Part shown: in pieces, positions 23,008 through 31,764 of the stretch
Layout of the letters: each line of letters starts with the position of its first letter
Numbering within the stretch: position 1 is the stretch's first letter
Origin: Oscillospiraceae bacterium
GTDB lineage: Bacteria; Bacillota; Clostridia; Oscillospirales; Acutalibacteraceae
Direction of reading: 5' to 3'
DNA length: 32,914 nucleotides
Assembly: GCA_009779495.1 (NCBI GenBank)
Contig: WRED01000024.1
Coordinates: 1-32,914 of the forward strand
Made by a program: the position numbers and the translations under genes
Notes under the pieces: model-generated
Seen by the model: only the letters and a program-made list of their open reading frames with translations
What the model was told of the DNA's origin: nothing
The model's database searches: none

Positions 23008-23069
23008 AAATAAACCAGTAAGGACAAACCATCGTTGATACATAAAGGCTTATCCTTATTGGTTTATTT
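23008..23069. repeat. Inverted repeat interrupting the transposase remnant
   Basis: AAATAAACCAGTAAGGACAA and the opposite arm ending TTATTGGTTTATTT pair over 23 bases with three mismatches around a 16-base loop. It starts where homology to the transposase stops, so it may be a small inserted element or a left-end structure brought close by deletion. Confidence 0.6.
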
Positions 23070-23235
23070 GACAGTTTAGTACTTAAAGAAAAAACATTGA
23101 AAACCTTGCGGCGACAGCGAAATGCGTTCATACGAAACCGCAAAATGCCCTTTGTCAGTGCGCTGACATTCCATCATATAGTCATATGCTGTCATCGCGA
23201 ACAGATAAAACAGTAGGGACATTTTGCGTCTGCGT

Positions 23236-25239
23236 CTACCGATGCTCCGCCCGGTAAGCCTCCAAATCCATGGGCACAACCTTGGCCTTGTCGGCAAAAT
23301 CCGCCCAAGAGAGAGGCGCGGCCCACTCAATGGGGCGCAGCCACCACATATACGTGTTGTAAGGCTCGTAAATCGGATCGCCCTCTTTCATGCGGTTAAC
23401 GCCCAGCATAACGGTGTCGTGGAACAGCTCTTTGTTCACCGACAGTCTCTTGGGGTTGAGCAGCGAGAACTCGCACTTCATCATGTTCGCCTTGTAATGC
23501 CGCAGCGAAAGCCTGGAGCGCCGCACATTATCCAATTGCTCGCCCTGAACCGCGTTCTTCTCGGCCTTATCCCAAATCGCGTCGTATTTCCTTAAATCCG
23601 AAGAACTGAAATATACGCCGTCCTCGGGCCTGCCGCTCATATAAATATGGGCGGTATTGATGGCTTTCAGGGTAATGGCGTCCAAATACTCCCTGACATA
23701 GGGAGCGGCACCCGCGCCGTAATAGGCATCCATGAACTCCCGCATCATATGATCGACGTCCAGCGTGGGAGTCCACATCAGCTTCGCGATTATATACGCG
23801 CGCAGCTCGGCGAACTCACCGTTCGTGCTGTCGCCGTCCCCTTGCTCAAAGAGGCCCCTGACATTATTTTGTATATAGTATTGAATGTTGTTGGAAAACA
23901 CATGTAAATTTGGGAATGGTGTGAGGTAGGCCTTGAAATTGGTCGTATACTCCCAGATATAGAGCCGCGCCCCGGTTTGCTTACACAACTTCGACCAGCC
24001 CTCGGCATAATCGGCGAAAACGGATGGTTTATCTTTGAAGAAATCAAAGAAGCTTTCGCCCTTGGCATGGCCGCATTTGTCAATCGGGTGGATACAGCAG
24101 GAGTCGTTGGCGCAAAGGCGCACGATCACATTATGCCTGGGTGATATCTCCGGCGGGGGCTGCGTAAACCAATACGCGATGGTATCGATATAGACTTCCC
24201 TTTCGGGAAAAGCTTCCTCCACAGCTTCGGCGACCTGATTGAGGAACCATATATTGGTGCCGGATGGCCCGCCGTAAATTGCGTCCACAGCAAGGCATCC
24301 ATCGCACTGGCAGACGCGTGAGTTGTCGTTCGGCGAAACGGACATAATCGTCCCCTCGGCGGGCGCGGCGGCGATGCGCGCTATTGTGTTTTCAGTAACG
24401 ATCCTTAAAACATCGGGATTGGACAGGCAGCGCTGGTCGTTCGTCCGGGTTTTCGTCTCCCGGTTATAAGAAAAATATTCGGGATGGGACGTGAAGTATT
24501 CATGGTACGTCAGCAAGCGCTCCATTGAATGGCAAAAATCGATGAAATTGATCCCGTAACCGTATTCCTCGCCGAGGTAGGGATTATAATAACCAAAGCA
24601 GGAGTTCATCTTATGGAACGCTTTGAATTCGGGGTATTCGGACATTACAGCCCAATAAGTATCGCGGTATTCAAGCTGGGTATTTTGAATAGAATAGAGA
24701 TTTCTGTCAATGGCCAGATCCGGGTTTTTGGGAATGACTTTCAGCTCAGGTGTGAACCAGCGGCAACCCAGCTGCTCCTCAATAAAGCTGGCGCAGCCGT
24801 ACATGGTGCCGCGTCCGATCCCGCAGATAAAAACGTTATCGTCTATGACCCTTTTCACGAAGCCTTCGTTTTGCAGCTGCGCGATATCGCCGTCCAAGGC
24901 TCCGCTGTCAAGGCCGGTGTTTCCCAGGGCAATGAATTTATCCCCGGCGTTTAAGGCGGAAAGGGAAACCACATCAAGCGCGGCGCCTGTCATTTCTTCG
25001 ATGAATTCAACCAGCCACCTTGCGCCGGTCTGGATGGACTTTTCCGCGCCGTCAGCGATCACGATAATATAATCGCTTTCGCCGTCCTCAAAGAGCGGTA
25101 ACCATTCCGCAATCGCCTGCGGCTGATAGGGAATGCCGCCGTAGTCCACCGAAACAGTGGTCTGCGCGTGGAACATGGGTATGATCCACGATTGGATCAT
25201 CAGCACAAAGCCTAAAAAAAGGGTTTGGAACATCGCCAT
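23236..25239 (-). CDS. Secreted DUF4838 protein, glycosidase-like
   Basis: The 667-residue protein has a signal peptide (about 1-25, FQTLFLGFVLMIQSWIIPMF). The N-terminal part (about 40-165) resembles the accessory domain of GH67/GH20 enzymes: DYIIVIADGAEKSIQTGARW, FIALGNTG, then GIGRGTMYGCASFIEEQLGCRWFTP. The middle (about 190-480) has the DUF4838 pattern with VSPNDNSRVCQCDGC, IDTIAYWFTQPPP and IYIWEYTTNF-type segments. A helical C-terminal part follows. DUF4838 proteins are thought to act on glycans, and alpha-glucuronidase-like folds are likely, but no activity is established from sequence. GGGAGGG lies seven bases before the ATG. It is divergent from the phosphodiesterase operon and probably co-regulated with it. 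Confidence 0.85.
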   Translation of the reverse strand: MAMFQTLFLGFVLMIQSWIIPMFHAQTTVSVDYGGIPYQPQAIAEWLPLFEDGESDYIIVIADGAEKSIQTGARWLVEFIEEMTGAALDVVSLSALNAGDKFIALGNTGLDSGALDGDIAQLQNEGFVKRVIDDNVFICGIGRGTMYGCASFIEEQLGCRWFTPELKVIPKNPDLAIDRNLYSIQNTQLEYRDTYWAVMSEYPEFKAFHKMNSCFGYYNPYLGEEYGYGINFIDFCHSMERLLTYHEYFTSHPEYFSYNRETKTRTNDQRCLSNPDVLRIVTENTIARIAAAPAEGTIMSVSPNDNSRVCQCDGCLAVDAIYGGPSGTNIWFLNQVAEAVEEAFPEREVYIDTIAYWFTQPPPEISPRHNVIVRLCANDSCCIHPIDKCGHAKGESFFDFFKDKPSVFADYAEGWSKLCKQTGARLYIWEYTTNFKAYLTPFPNLHVFSNNIQYYIQNNVRGLFEQGDGDSTNGEFAELRAYIIAKLMWTPTLDVDHMMREFMDAYYGAGAAPYVREYLDAITLKAINTAHIYMSGRPEDGVYFSSSDLRKYDAIWDKAEKNAVQGEQLDNVRRSRLSLRHYKANMMKCEFSLLNPKRLSVNKELFHDTVMLGVNRMKEGDPIYEPYNTYMWWLRPIEWAAPLSWADFADKAKVVPMDLEAYRAEHR

Positions 25240-25278
25240 AGATTTGCCCTCCCTGATAATAATCCATTGCCAATTTTT

Positions 25279-25307
25279 ATTTTATCATAGGCGGTTAGGT
25301 AAGTCAA
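25279..25307 (-). promoter_or_regulatory. Promoter of the DUF4838 gene
   Basis: TTGACT (25302-25307), 17 bases, TAAAAT (25279-25284) preceded by TGA (extended -10) on the minus strand, about 40 bases ahead of the start codon. The 190-base divergent gap must also hold the plus-strand operon promoter; the best candidate there is TTGCAA-17-TAAACT, which is weak. Confidence 0.65.
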
Positions 25308-25431
25308 TCAATAATTTTCCGTATTTGGATATGGTTTCATAAGCATTGAAAAAACAAATAAAAAAACATTGCAATCAGCTTACTTTAATGTTAAACTGGT
25401 TGCATAAATATTATACGAAAGGAAGCCATTT

Positions 25432-26076
25432 ATGCCCTGCATGATCACAGCCCACGCCGGTGCGCTGGGCACCGAGGATAACAGTCTCGCTTCCCTGAAA
25501 ACCTGTTTGGCTTTTTTTGGCGGCAACGGTTGTATCGAGGTAGATGTACGTTTTAATGCCCAAGGTGCACCCATCCTCACGCATGACGCGCCGAAACCCG
25601 GCGGGCCGCCGCCGTTGCTGTCAGAATTCTTTGCCATGCTGCAAGGCTCCTCCACGCGGGTCAATCTGGACTTAAAAGAGACCTCTAACCTGCCGGAGGT
25701 GCAGCGTCTGGCAGAGGAATACAGTGTGCTGCCGCATGTGTTTTTTACCGGCGTCTTTGCGGACTGGGCCGATGTCGTCCGGGAGGCCGCGCCGAAGATT
25801 CCCTACTATATCAATGTGAATTTCCCCGGAGATGACTTGCCGGCTCTGGCGAGAGAGATCATCGCTCTGGGCGGCATCGGCCTGAACACCCGTTATCAGG
25901 CCGCTTCGAAAGAGATGGCGGATATCATGCATGAAAACGGCCTGCTGCTTTCCGTGTGGACGGCCAACGAGCCGGCCGATATGCGGCGTATGCTTTCCTT
26001 TGACGCGGACAATATTACGACGCGCAGGCCGGATATTTTGCGGGATATTCTATCAGAATCGGTCGGGAGGAATTGA
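25432..26076 (+). CDS. Glycerophosphodiester phosphodiesterase family protein
   Basis: The 214-residue TIM-barrel protein has the GDPD pattern: His8 in ITAHAG, Glu15 in GTEDN, Glu36 and Asp38 in CIEVDVR and the second histidine in LTHD (51-52), then LDLKE and LLSVWTANE later in the barrel. The Arg of the usual HRG motif is Ala here, which is seen in some shorter clostridial members. The family hydrolyses glycerophosphodiesters to glycerol 3-phosphate and an alcohol. No signal peptide, so it acts in the cytoplasm. AAAGGA lies nine bases before the ATG. It is the first gene of a five-gene operon and its stop is one base from the next start. Confidence 0.9.
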   Translation: MPCMITAHAGALGTEDNSLASLKTCLAFFGGNGCIEVDVRFNAQGAPILTHDAPKPGGPPPLLSEFFAMLQGSSTRVNLDLKETSNLPEVQRLAEEYSVLPHVFFTGVFADWADVVREAAPKIPYYINVNFPGDDLPALAREIIALGGIGLNTRYQAASKEMADIMHENGLLLSVWTANEPADMRRMLSFDADNITTRRPDILRDILSESVGRN

Positions 26077-26077
26077 T

Positions 26078-26872
26078 ATGTTTTTCGGCGCTTGCATCGA
26101 TACCCTGTACACGGAACTACCCTGGAGCAAACGCTTCGCCGCCGCCAAAACAGACGGCTTCGACTGCGTGGAATTCTGGGACTGGCGAAAAATTGATCTG
26201 CGGGCCACAAAAGGCTATGCCGATGAGGCCGGGATATGGATCAGCGGCTTCAACGGTGACGCCGACTTTTCTCTGATTGACCCCGCCCACCGTCAGGATT
26301 ACCTGGAGTATCTCAGGCGGTCGCTTGAAGCCGCGAGCATTCTGGGCGCGCCCGGCGTGACCGTCCACTCCAACGCATTGGGAGAGGGCGGCATTGTCGT
26401 CAATCACTACGATGAGCTGCCGGACACTGTCAAGCTTTGCGCGATGTATGACACGCTATACCGGGCGACTGAACTCGCCGGGACCTATGGCACTCTGCTT
26501 CATCTGGAGGCCCTGAACGTCTACACCGACCATGCGGGCAATTACCTGAAATACACGAAAACCGGCGCGGAGATCATCCGTATGATCAACTCGCCCCATC
26601 TGAAGCTGCTCTATGACGCGTACCACATGCAGATCAATGAGGGCAGGCTCTGCGATACCCTGAGCGAGCACATCGGCGTCATCGGGCACGTTCACATCGC
26701 CGACGCCCCCGGCAGGCACGAGCCAGACACCGGAGAAATCAACTATATCAACGTATTGAGGCACTTGAACCGCCTGGGCTACCGGGGCGCCGTAGGCTGT
26801 GAGCTTTCCCCCGCCGAAAGCACGGAAGAAGCTGTTAAAGCGATTATGACAGTAAAACAAGCTTCCATATAA
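26078..26872 (+). CDS. Hydroxypyruvate isomerase-like TIM-barrel protein
   Basis: The 264-residue protein belongs to the sugar phosphate isomerase/epimerase group. Likely metal ligands are Glu144 (HLEALN), Asp180 (LYDAYHMQ), His206 (HVHIAD) and Glu242 (GCELSP); PGRHEPDTGEINY (about 211-223) is the signature of the hydroxypyruvate isomerase branch, where HIQIA is more usual than HVHIA. The ATG at 26078 follows GGGAGG by eight or nine bases and the previous stop by one base. In this operon it probably isomerises a sugar or small keto acid taken up by the next gene's transporter. Confidence 0.9.
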   Translation: MFFGACIDTLYTELPWSKRFAAAKTDGFDCVEFWDWRKIDLRATKGYADEAGIWISGFNGDADFSLIDPAHRQDYLEYLRRSLEAASILGAPGVTVHSNALGEGGIVVNHYDELPDTVKLCAMYDTLYRATELAGTYGTLLHLEALNVYTDHAGNYLKYTKTGAEIIRMINSPHLKLLYDAYHMQINEGRLCDTLSEHIGVIGHVHIADAPGRHEPDTGEINYINVLRHLNRLGYRGAVGCELSPAESTEEAVKAIMTVKQASI

Positions 26873-26881
26873 GGAGAGTCT

Positions 26882-28432
26882 ATGGGAAAAATCATAGAAG
26901 CAATCCTCTTTCCCATCACATGGTGGAAAGGCACAAATCTGCCCGAGGAGAAAATCCGGCCCTGGGAGGGCGGCATCCAGCTGCTGGCCGAAAGCCTCAA
27001 GGGCTTTATGACCGGCTTTACGAACATGAAGGACAGGCTCTATTTGGGCCAGGCCGAGGGGAAAATCCCGCCGAACTGGAAAACCGTGCACGACGTGGCG
27101 AAGATCTCCTGGGACGCCGTCAACGATCCTCTCATCGGAACCTACATGGACCGCAAACGCTACGGTGAAAAAATACACCGCTGGGTCATGCGCTTTAACG
27201 CGACCTTCAGCCCGTTCTTCATTTTGATCCAATGCTTTAATCTGGGGTTGACGCCGCTGCAGCGCGTCATCCTGTGGACAGGCGTCAGCATGTTTGCCGA
27301 CGTGATGAGTACCGCCAACGCCGTCAGCGAGGCAAAGATTTGGGCGGGCATCACGCCGCTCACCGCGCAGCGCGGCGTCGTGCAACTGTGCAAGACCATC
27401 GGCGGCCAGCTGGCGGCGGCTTTCAAGGGCATCCCCACGGGACTGATGGGGCTCAAGGCTTTTACCGGCCTGACATATTACCAAACCATGATCTACGGCG
27501 CGCTGATCTTCACGCCGCTGACAATCTTATGCCGCTGGCTGCCCTCTTTTGCCAAGCAGCGCGTGGATTTTACGGCTCAAGTAAAGGCCGAAAGCGAAAC
27601 GGATGAAGAAGCTTCTGAACAGTCCGCGGAAAAGCATTACAGCCTGCGCGAAAGCTTTGCCGTGGTGCGGCACAACAGGTGGTTTATGATGAACACCGTG
27701 GTCAACCTCCTGCGGGTATTCCTGCCAAAAACCGACGAGATGTTCTTCTACCGCTTTCTCATCCCCGCCCATATGCAGATCAAAATCAGGGGCAAGGAGG
27801 TCGGCGGCGAAGCGCTGTGGATGATGAAGAACCTGGTTTTCGGCGCGCCGGGCCTCCTCTTGCAGCCTTTCGCGCTCAAGGCCGTCAGCCGTTTTGGCGA
27901 CAAGATCAACTATATCAGGCTGCATACGTTTGTCGTCATTGTCACGACGGCGGCGAAATACATAGTCGGCTATAATTCCTGGCCGCGCTTAATTTTCAAC
28001 TACTTCATGGACACCACCAGAGAGATTTTTGACCGCTGGGCCCCGGTACCCAAGGGGCAGCTCGACTTTGAAATGTACGACTACGTGGAATGGAAAACCG
28101 GACTGCGCAGCGAGGGAATGACCATCGCGGTGGATGGTATGCTCAATAAGCTCATCAACAACAATGTCACCTCCGTGATCGGCAACGCTGTGCTGGATTG
28201 GACAGGCTTCCAGGGTTACGATATCCCCGAGCAGCCGCAGCGTTTTTTGGATTCCGTCTGGCCGCTGATGCATATCGGCAAGGTGGTGGGAGAGATCATC
28301 TTCCTCATCGCACTGTTTTGGTTCAAATACCCCCGGGACCCCAAGGAAGTGGAGGCGGAGCTGATCGAACGCCGCAAGCTCGCCATGAAAATGATGGAGG
28401 AAACCGACGTTGAAGCTGTGGCAATTCACTGA
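26882..28432 (+). CDS. GPH-family (MFS) sugar transporter
   Basis: The 516-residue membrane protein shows the glycoside-pentoside-hexuronide symporter signature WDAVNDPLIGTYMDRKRYG (about 80-98) and, in the second half, the related DYVEWKTGLRSEGM block (about 399-412). A long polar loop separates the halves (about 235-260, KAESETDEEASEQSAEK). The family takes up glycosides, oligosaccharides or hexuronides by cation symport. AAGGAG a few bases upstream supports the ATG. It follows the isomerase gene by nine bases; its 3' end overlaps the next gene by 23 bases. Confidence 0.9.
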   Translation: MGKIIEAILFPITWWKGTNLPEEKIRPWEGGIQLLAESLKGFMTGFTNMKDRLYLGQAEGKIPPNWKTVHDVAKISWDAVNDPLIGTYMDRKRYGEKIHRWVMRFNATFSPFFILIQCFNLGLTPLQRVILWTGVSMFADVMSTANAVSEAKIWAGITPLTAQRGVVQLCKTIGGQLAAAFKGIPTGLMGLKAFTGLTYYQTMIYGALIFTPLTILCRWLPSFAKQRVDFTAQVKAESETDEEASEQSAEKHYSLRESFAVVRHNRWFMMNTVVNLLRVFLPKTDEMFFYRFLIPAHMQIKIRGKEVGGEALWMMKNLVFGAPGLLLQPFALKAVSRFGDKINYIRLHTFVVIVTTAAKYIVGYNSWPRLIFNYFMDTTREIFDRWAPVPKGQLDFEMYDYVEWKTGLRSEGMTIAVDGMLNKLINNNVTSVIGNAVLDWTGFQGYDIPEQPQRFLDSVWPLMHIGKVVGEIIFLIALFWFKYPRDPKEVEAELIERRKLAMKMMEETDVEAVAIH

Positions 28433-29675
28433 CCTGCACCTGCACGCGCGGGAAAACCCGGCGGAGCTTGACCCGCGTCCCAACCACACCGCCCTGCCGC
28501 AAAGCGAGGCGATTATCGACGTCTGCCTGGCGGCCTTTCTGGCCGAGCCCGGCTGCGATACCCTGTTGCTCGGCGGTGACCTGACTCAAACCGGCCATCC
28601 CCTCGAGCACGGCCTGATGATCGAAAAGCTCCGGCAAATCCAGGCTGCGGGCAAGCGCGTGATCGCCATCACCGCCAGCCACGACCGCAAAACCATCGGG
28701 CGGGAAAATGATCACCTGCTTCGCGAAATGTACGCGGAATTTGGGCTGAACGACGCCATTGCCCGCTATAACGGCGGCCATGCTTTCGTCGTCCAGCTCG
28801 AACCCGGCCTGCGCCTGCTCTGCGCCAATGACCACGGCCGTGACAGGCCGCCGCTGTGGCTGCCCTGGGCCGTGGAGCAGATCCGGGAGGCCAAAGCGGC
28901 GGGAGAGCGCATTTTCGGTATGACGCATTTGCCCAGCCTGCCGCCCGCGCCCGTATACGCCCTTGTCGAGCCGCGCTCCTTATTGAGCGGCGAAACAGTA
29001 CAGGCTCTGGCCGACGCGGGACTGCGCTTTATGCTGACGGGGCACTCGCACATTCACAATATCGCCTCTGTCGTTACGCCGCAGGGAAACCCCTATTGGG
29101 ATATCAACACCTCGGCGCTGATCGGCTGGCCGGGCAAGTTCCGCCAGCTGGAAATCGAAAACGGGCGCGTACATATCACCAGCCGTGAGATTCCGCATAT
29201 CCCGGCTTTCGGGGAAATGACCGCGCGCGAATTCCTGCGGCGGACCTATGATGTGGTGCTGAACAATATCTTCGACGGCTGGGAGTACGACTACGACCTG
29301 TTCGCCCGCAGCGTCGGCACGGGGATCAACCCCGAACGGGTGTATAAGCTCAAGCCGCTTTTGAAGCCCTTGGGGAAAGTGGTGCCGCGCATCACTCTGG
29401 GCGGACTGGGAACCATCCTTTTCTGCCGCCGCCGCATTCCGAAAGAGGTACGTAAACTGCTCCTGCGCGATATTATGCTGGAGGGTATGCGCGGCATCTA
29501 TGCGGGCGAGGAGCATTGCGGCCCCGAAACAGCCTTGGGTAAGGCCTTCATGGCCTATGGGCAGCGATTGAGTTTTTTGGGCAAAAAGCTGAAGATTGCG
29601 GATTTTCCCGCATTCATGCTTTCATTGGTATATGATGATTCGCCCGACGACGAAATAACGATTCCAATTGATTAA
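28410..29675 (+). CDS. Cytoplasmic metallophosphoesterase with altered GNH motif
   Basis: The 421-residue protein has the calcineurin-like metallophosphoesterase motifs: Asp8-x-His10 in FTDLHLH, LLGGDLTQ, a His in GMTHLP and LTGHSHIH. The third motif, usually GNHD or GNHE, reads TASHDRK, so the metal-bridging Asn is Ser. No signal peptide is present. The C-terminal 150 residues form a helical extension without recognised motifs. It starts at a TTG with GAGGA eight bases upstream, within the end of the transporter gene, so its translation is coupled. Together with the next gene it gives the operon two phosphoesterases of one family, one inside and one outside the cell. Confidence 0.85.
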   Translation: MKLWQFTDLHLHARENPAELDPRPNHTALPQSEAIIDVCLAAFLAEPGCDTLLLGGDLTQTGHPLEHGLMIEKLRQIQAAGKRVIAITASHDRKTIGRENDHLLREMYAEFGLNDAIARYNGGHAFVVQLEPGLRLLCANDHGRDRPPLWLPWAVEQIREAKAAGERIFGMTHLPSLPPAPVYALVEPRSLLSGETVQALADAGLRFMLTGHSHIHNIASVVTPQGNPYWDINTSALIGWPGKFRQLEIENGRVHITSREIPHIPAFGEMTAREFLRRTYDVVLNNIFDGWEYDYDLFARSVGTGINPERVYKLKPLLKPLGKVVPRITLGGLGTILFCRRRIPKEVRKLLLRDIMLEGMRGIYAGEEHCGPETALGKAFMAYGQRLSFLGKKLKIADFPAFMLSLVYDDSPDDEITIPID

Positions 29676-29694
29676 AAAAGGACGGAGCATAATC

Positions 29695-31695
29695 ATGAAA
29701 AAAACATTGCGTAACCTTGCCGCGCTGCTGCTTGCTGTTGTTCTGCTGCTGTCAGCGGCTCAAATCCCCGCCGTCGCAAAAGGCCCCGCCGTACTGCGCG
29801 TGGCTGTCCTTGCCGACCCGCATTTTTATCCCGACGAGATGACGAACGGCTTTTGCGACGCGTATATGGAGGACACCAGCCATAAGGGCAGACCTGCCGA
29901 ACTGGCCCAGACGCTGTTCATCGCCGCGCTGGAGGAGATAAAAGCGCGCGTGAAGAAAGATAAGCTGGAATTCCTGTTGATTCCCGGCGACCTGACCCGC
30001 GACGGCGAGTACGACGGCCACGTCGGCGTGGTGAAGCTGCTGGAGCAATTTGAGAAAGAGACCGGCATACCGGTTGCGGTAGTGCCCGGCAATCACGATG
30101 TCAATAAAGGCAACGCCTACGACTATTCTTCCGGCAAACGGGAAAAGGCGCGCAATCTTTCGCCCGAAGAATTTCTGGCGTTTTACGCCGAGCTGGGCTA
30201 TGACCTGCCGGGTTGCGAACGCATGGAGGGCACACTGAGCTATGCCGCCGATCTGGGAAAAAATTACCGCCTGGTCGCGTTTGACGACTACCGGCACGCC
30301 GTGGGCGGCGGGGAAAAGCCCACGCAGGATGAACTGTGCGACTGGGTCGCCGAACAGTGCGAAAAGGCCGCCGCCGCCGGAAAAACCGTCGTCGGTTTGG
30401 GACATCACAACCTGGCCGACCAGCTCGGCGGCCAGGAGGCTTTTTTGAACAATTTCGCCCTGAATTACCCGCGCGGCGTCGGCGAGGCCTTTGCAGACGC
30501 GGGAATGCACTTCTACATCTCCGGGCACCTGCACCTGAGCGAGATCGCCATGCAGGTGTCTGACCGGGGCGAGCCGCTGTATGAAATCACCACATCCTCC
30601 AGCGGCGGCTTTCCCGGCGAATACCGCACGGTGACGTTCAGCGCCGCAGGCAAGACAATAGAAGCGGACGTCCGCTCCCATTCCGTGCCGCTGACGACCC
30701 CGGCCCTTTTTCCGGGTCCATACTACGACACCCTGTTCGGCCGTACTTTCGGCGCGGATATGTACGGCGGCGGGTTGAAGGGCAACATTCAGGCCAGAGC
30801 AAAAAACGCGTTGGCCGATGCGCTTGATGTGCTCCCCGGCAGTCTGAAAACGTATCTTCTCAACGCCGTGAACGTACTGATCGACAAGGCCTTTGATTTA
30901 CCGATGTCGGAGCTTCCCTGCGACCGCTTCATTGAGGAATACGGCTTCGGCGACGCAAAAAAACCTGGCACTGTGGAGGATATGGGCAATACTGGCATGG
31001 TATACATGTTCGGTAAAAAATACGACCCTGCCGATGATCCCTTTATGCAGGACGCGCTGCGCCGTATCCGCAGCGGTGAGTTTGTAGACCAGGTGATTAG
31101 CTTTGCCATACCGGCGCTTATTGATGCCATAAGCGGTGACTCGCTGACAAGCCTCACCGGCCATCCCCTGCTGAAATTCGCCTTTGATGTCCCGTTGGCC
31201 ATTATTATCAGCCCGTCCATACGCGCGGTCCTGTCCGAATCCCTCTATATTGCCGCAAGCAACCTGGTCGCCAGCCAGTCGCCAATCGGCAGCCGGGACG
31301 GCGTTTTGGTCTACGACGGCCCCGTTGAGGTTCCCACCGATCCCGGCACCTTCCGCCTCCCGCAGGATATCAGCGTGTGCGTCAAGGGCCTTACACGCGC
31401 CGAAATAACATGGTACACAAGGCAAAGCGCCGTTACGCCTGAACTGATCATCACGGACAAGGATGGAAATCCCGCGCCTGAAGTCAATATAGCTGTTAGC
31501 AGCCAGGCGGAGGAAATCACTGTGGAGCAAATTGACATCGGCTTTTTGAAGATACTTGGCCGTACGCAGCCTGTCTTGAAGCATACGGCCCGTCTGACTG
31601 GCTTGACGCCCGGCAAGGGCTACCGCTTCACGGTGGGCGACAGCGAATGGGAATGGCGGGGCGAGGCGCGGGACTTCACTGCGGCTTGGGGATGA
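29695..31695 (+). CDS. Secreted metallophosphoesterase
   Basis: The 666-residue protein has a signal peptide (about 1-29, KKTLRN, a Leu/Ala/Val core and a cleavage region near AVAKG). All metallophosphoesterase motifs are intact: LADPHFYP, IPGDLTRDG, VPGNHD, LGHHN and ISGHLHLS. A helical region follows and a C-terminal beta-sandwich-like domain (about 545-666, with ITWYTRQS and LTGLTPGKGYRFTVGD) like the Fn3-type domains of secreted phosphatases. No cell-wall anchor is seen. GGACGGAG precedes the ATG at 29695. The last 85 bases of the gene recur in a slightly altered copy at 32401-32484. Confidence 0.9.
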   Translation: MKKTLRNLAALLLAVVLLLSAAQIPAVAKGPAVLRVAVLADPHFYPDEMTNGFCDAYMEDTSHKGRPAELAQTLFIAALEEIKARVKKDKLEFLLIPGDLTRDGEYDGHVGVVKLLEQFEKETGIPVAVVPGNHDVNKGNAYDYSSGKREKARNLSPEEFLAFYAELGYDLPGCERMEGTLSYAADLGKNYRLVAFDDYRHAVGGGEKPTQDELCDWVAEQCEKAAAAGKTVVGLGHHNLADQLGGQEAFLNNFALNYPRGVGEAFADAGMHFYISGHLHLSEIAMQVSDRGEPLYEITTSSSGGFPGEYRTVTFSAAGKTIEADVRSHSVPLTTPALFPGPYYDTLFGRTFGADMYGGGLKGNIQARAKNALADALDVLPGSLKTYLLNAVNVLIDKAFDLPMSELPCDRFIEEYGFGDAKKPGTVEDMGNTGMVYMFGKKYDPADDPFMQDALRRIRSGEFVDQVISFAIPALIDAISGDSLTSLTGHPLLKFAFDVPLAIIISPSIRAVLSESLYIAASNLVASQSPIGSRDGVLVYDGPVEVPTDPGTFRLPQDISVCVKGLTRAEITWYTRQSAVTPELIITDKDGNPAPEVNIAVSSQAEEITVEQIDIGFLKILGRTQPVLKHTARLTGLTPGKGYRFTVGDSEWEWRGEARDFTAAWG

Positions 31696-31696
31696 C
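31612..31696. repeat. Direct repeat, copy 1 (3' end of metallophosphoesterase gene)
   Basis: This stretch, which encodes the final GKGYRFTVGDSEWEWRGEAR segment and the stop, is repeated in the same orientation at 32401-32484 with about nine differences including one deleted base. The two copies bracket the AT-rich gene. Confidence 0.8.
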
Positions 31697-31764
31697 ATTG
31701 ATAAAGCGAAGCCAAAATAATGATTAGCATTTGATCCTGTATGATAAAGACGAAGGAGAGTTTT

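Larger units (their letters stand above)
22746..23235. other. Gene-poor stretch with mobile-element debris and inverted repeats
   Basis: No intact gene is seen in these 490 bases. In order they hold a short tandem (GGTAGAT about three times, 22741-22762), an IS200-type right-end hairpin, a transposase remnant (22878-23002), an inverted repeat with 23-base arms (23008-23030 and 23047-23069), and a nested stem (23139-23151 with 23215-23228, enclosing TGTCAG-TGCG-CTGACA) that ends eight bases from the DUF4838 stop codon. Confidence 0.6.

Noticed and set aside
23076-23330. Minus-strand frame of 84 codons with the segment YERISLSPQGFQ next to the DUF4838 stop
   Set aside because: Its first half overlaps the DUF4838 gene in another frame and the second half falls on an inverted repeat; no start signal and no family that I can name with confidence.
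26456-27484. Minus-strand open frame (342 codons) opposite the isomerase and GPH transporter genes
   Set aside because: The plus-strand genes have clear family motifs and start sites; the antisense frame has none.
29752-30681. Minus-strand open frame opposite the secreted metallophosphoesterase
   Set aside because: No family pattern or start signal; a shadow of the well supported phosphoesterase.
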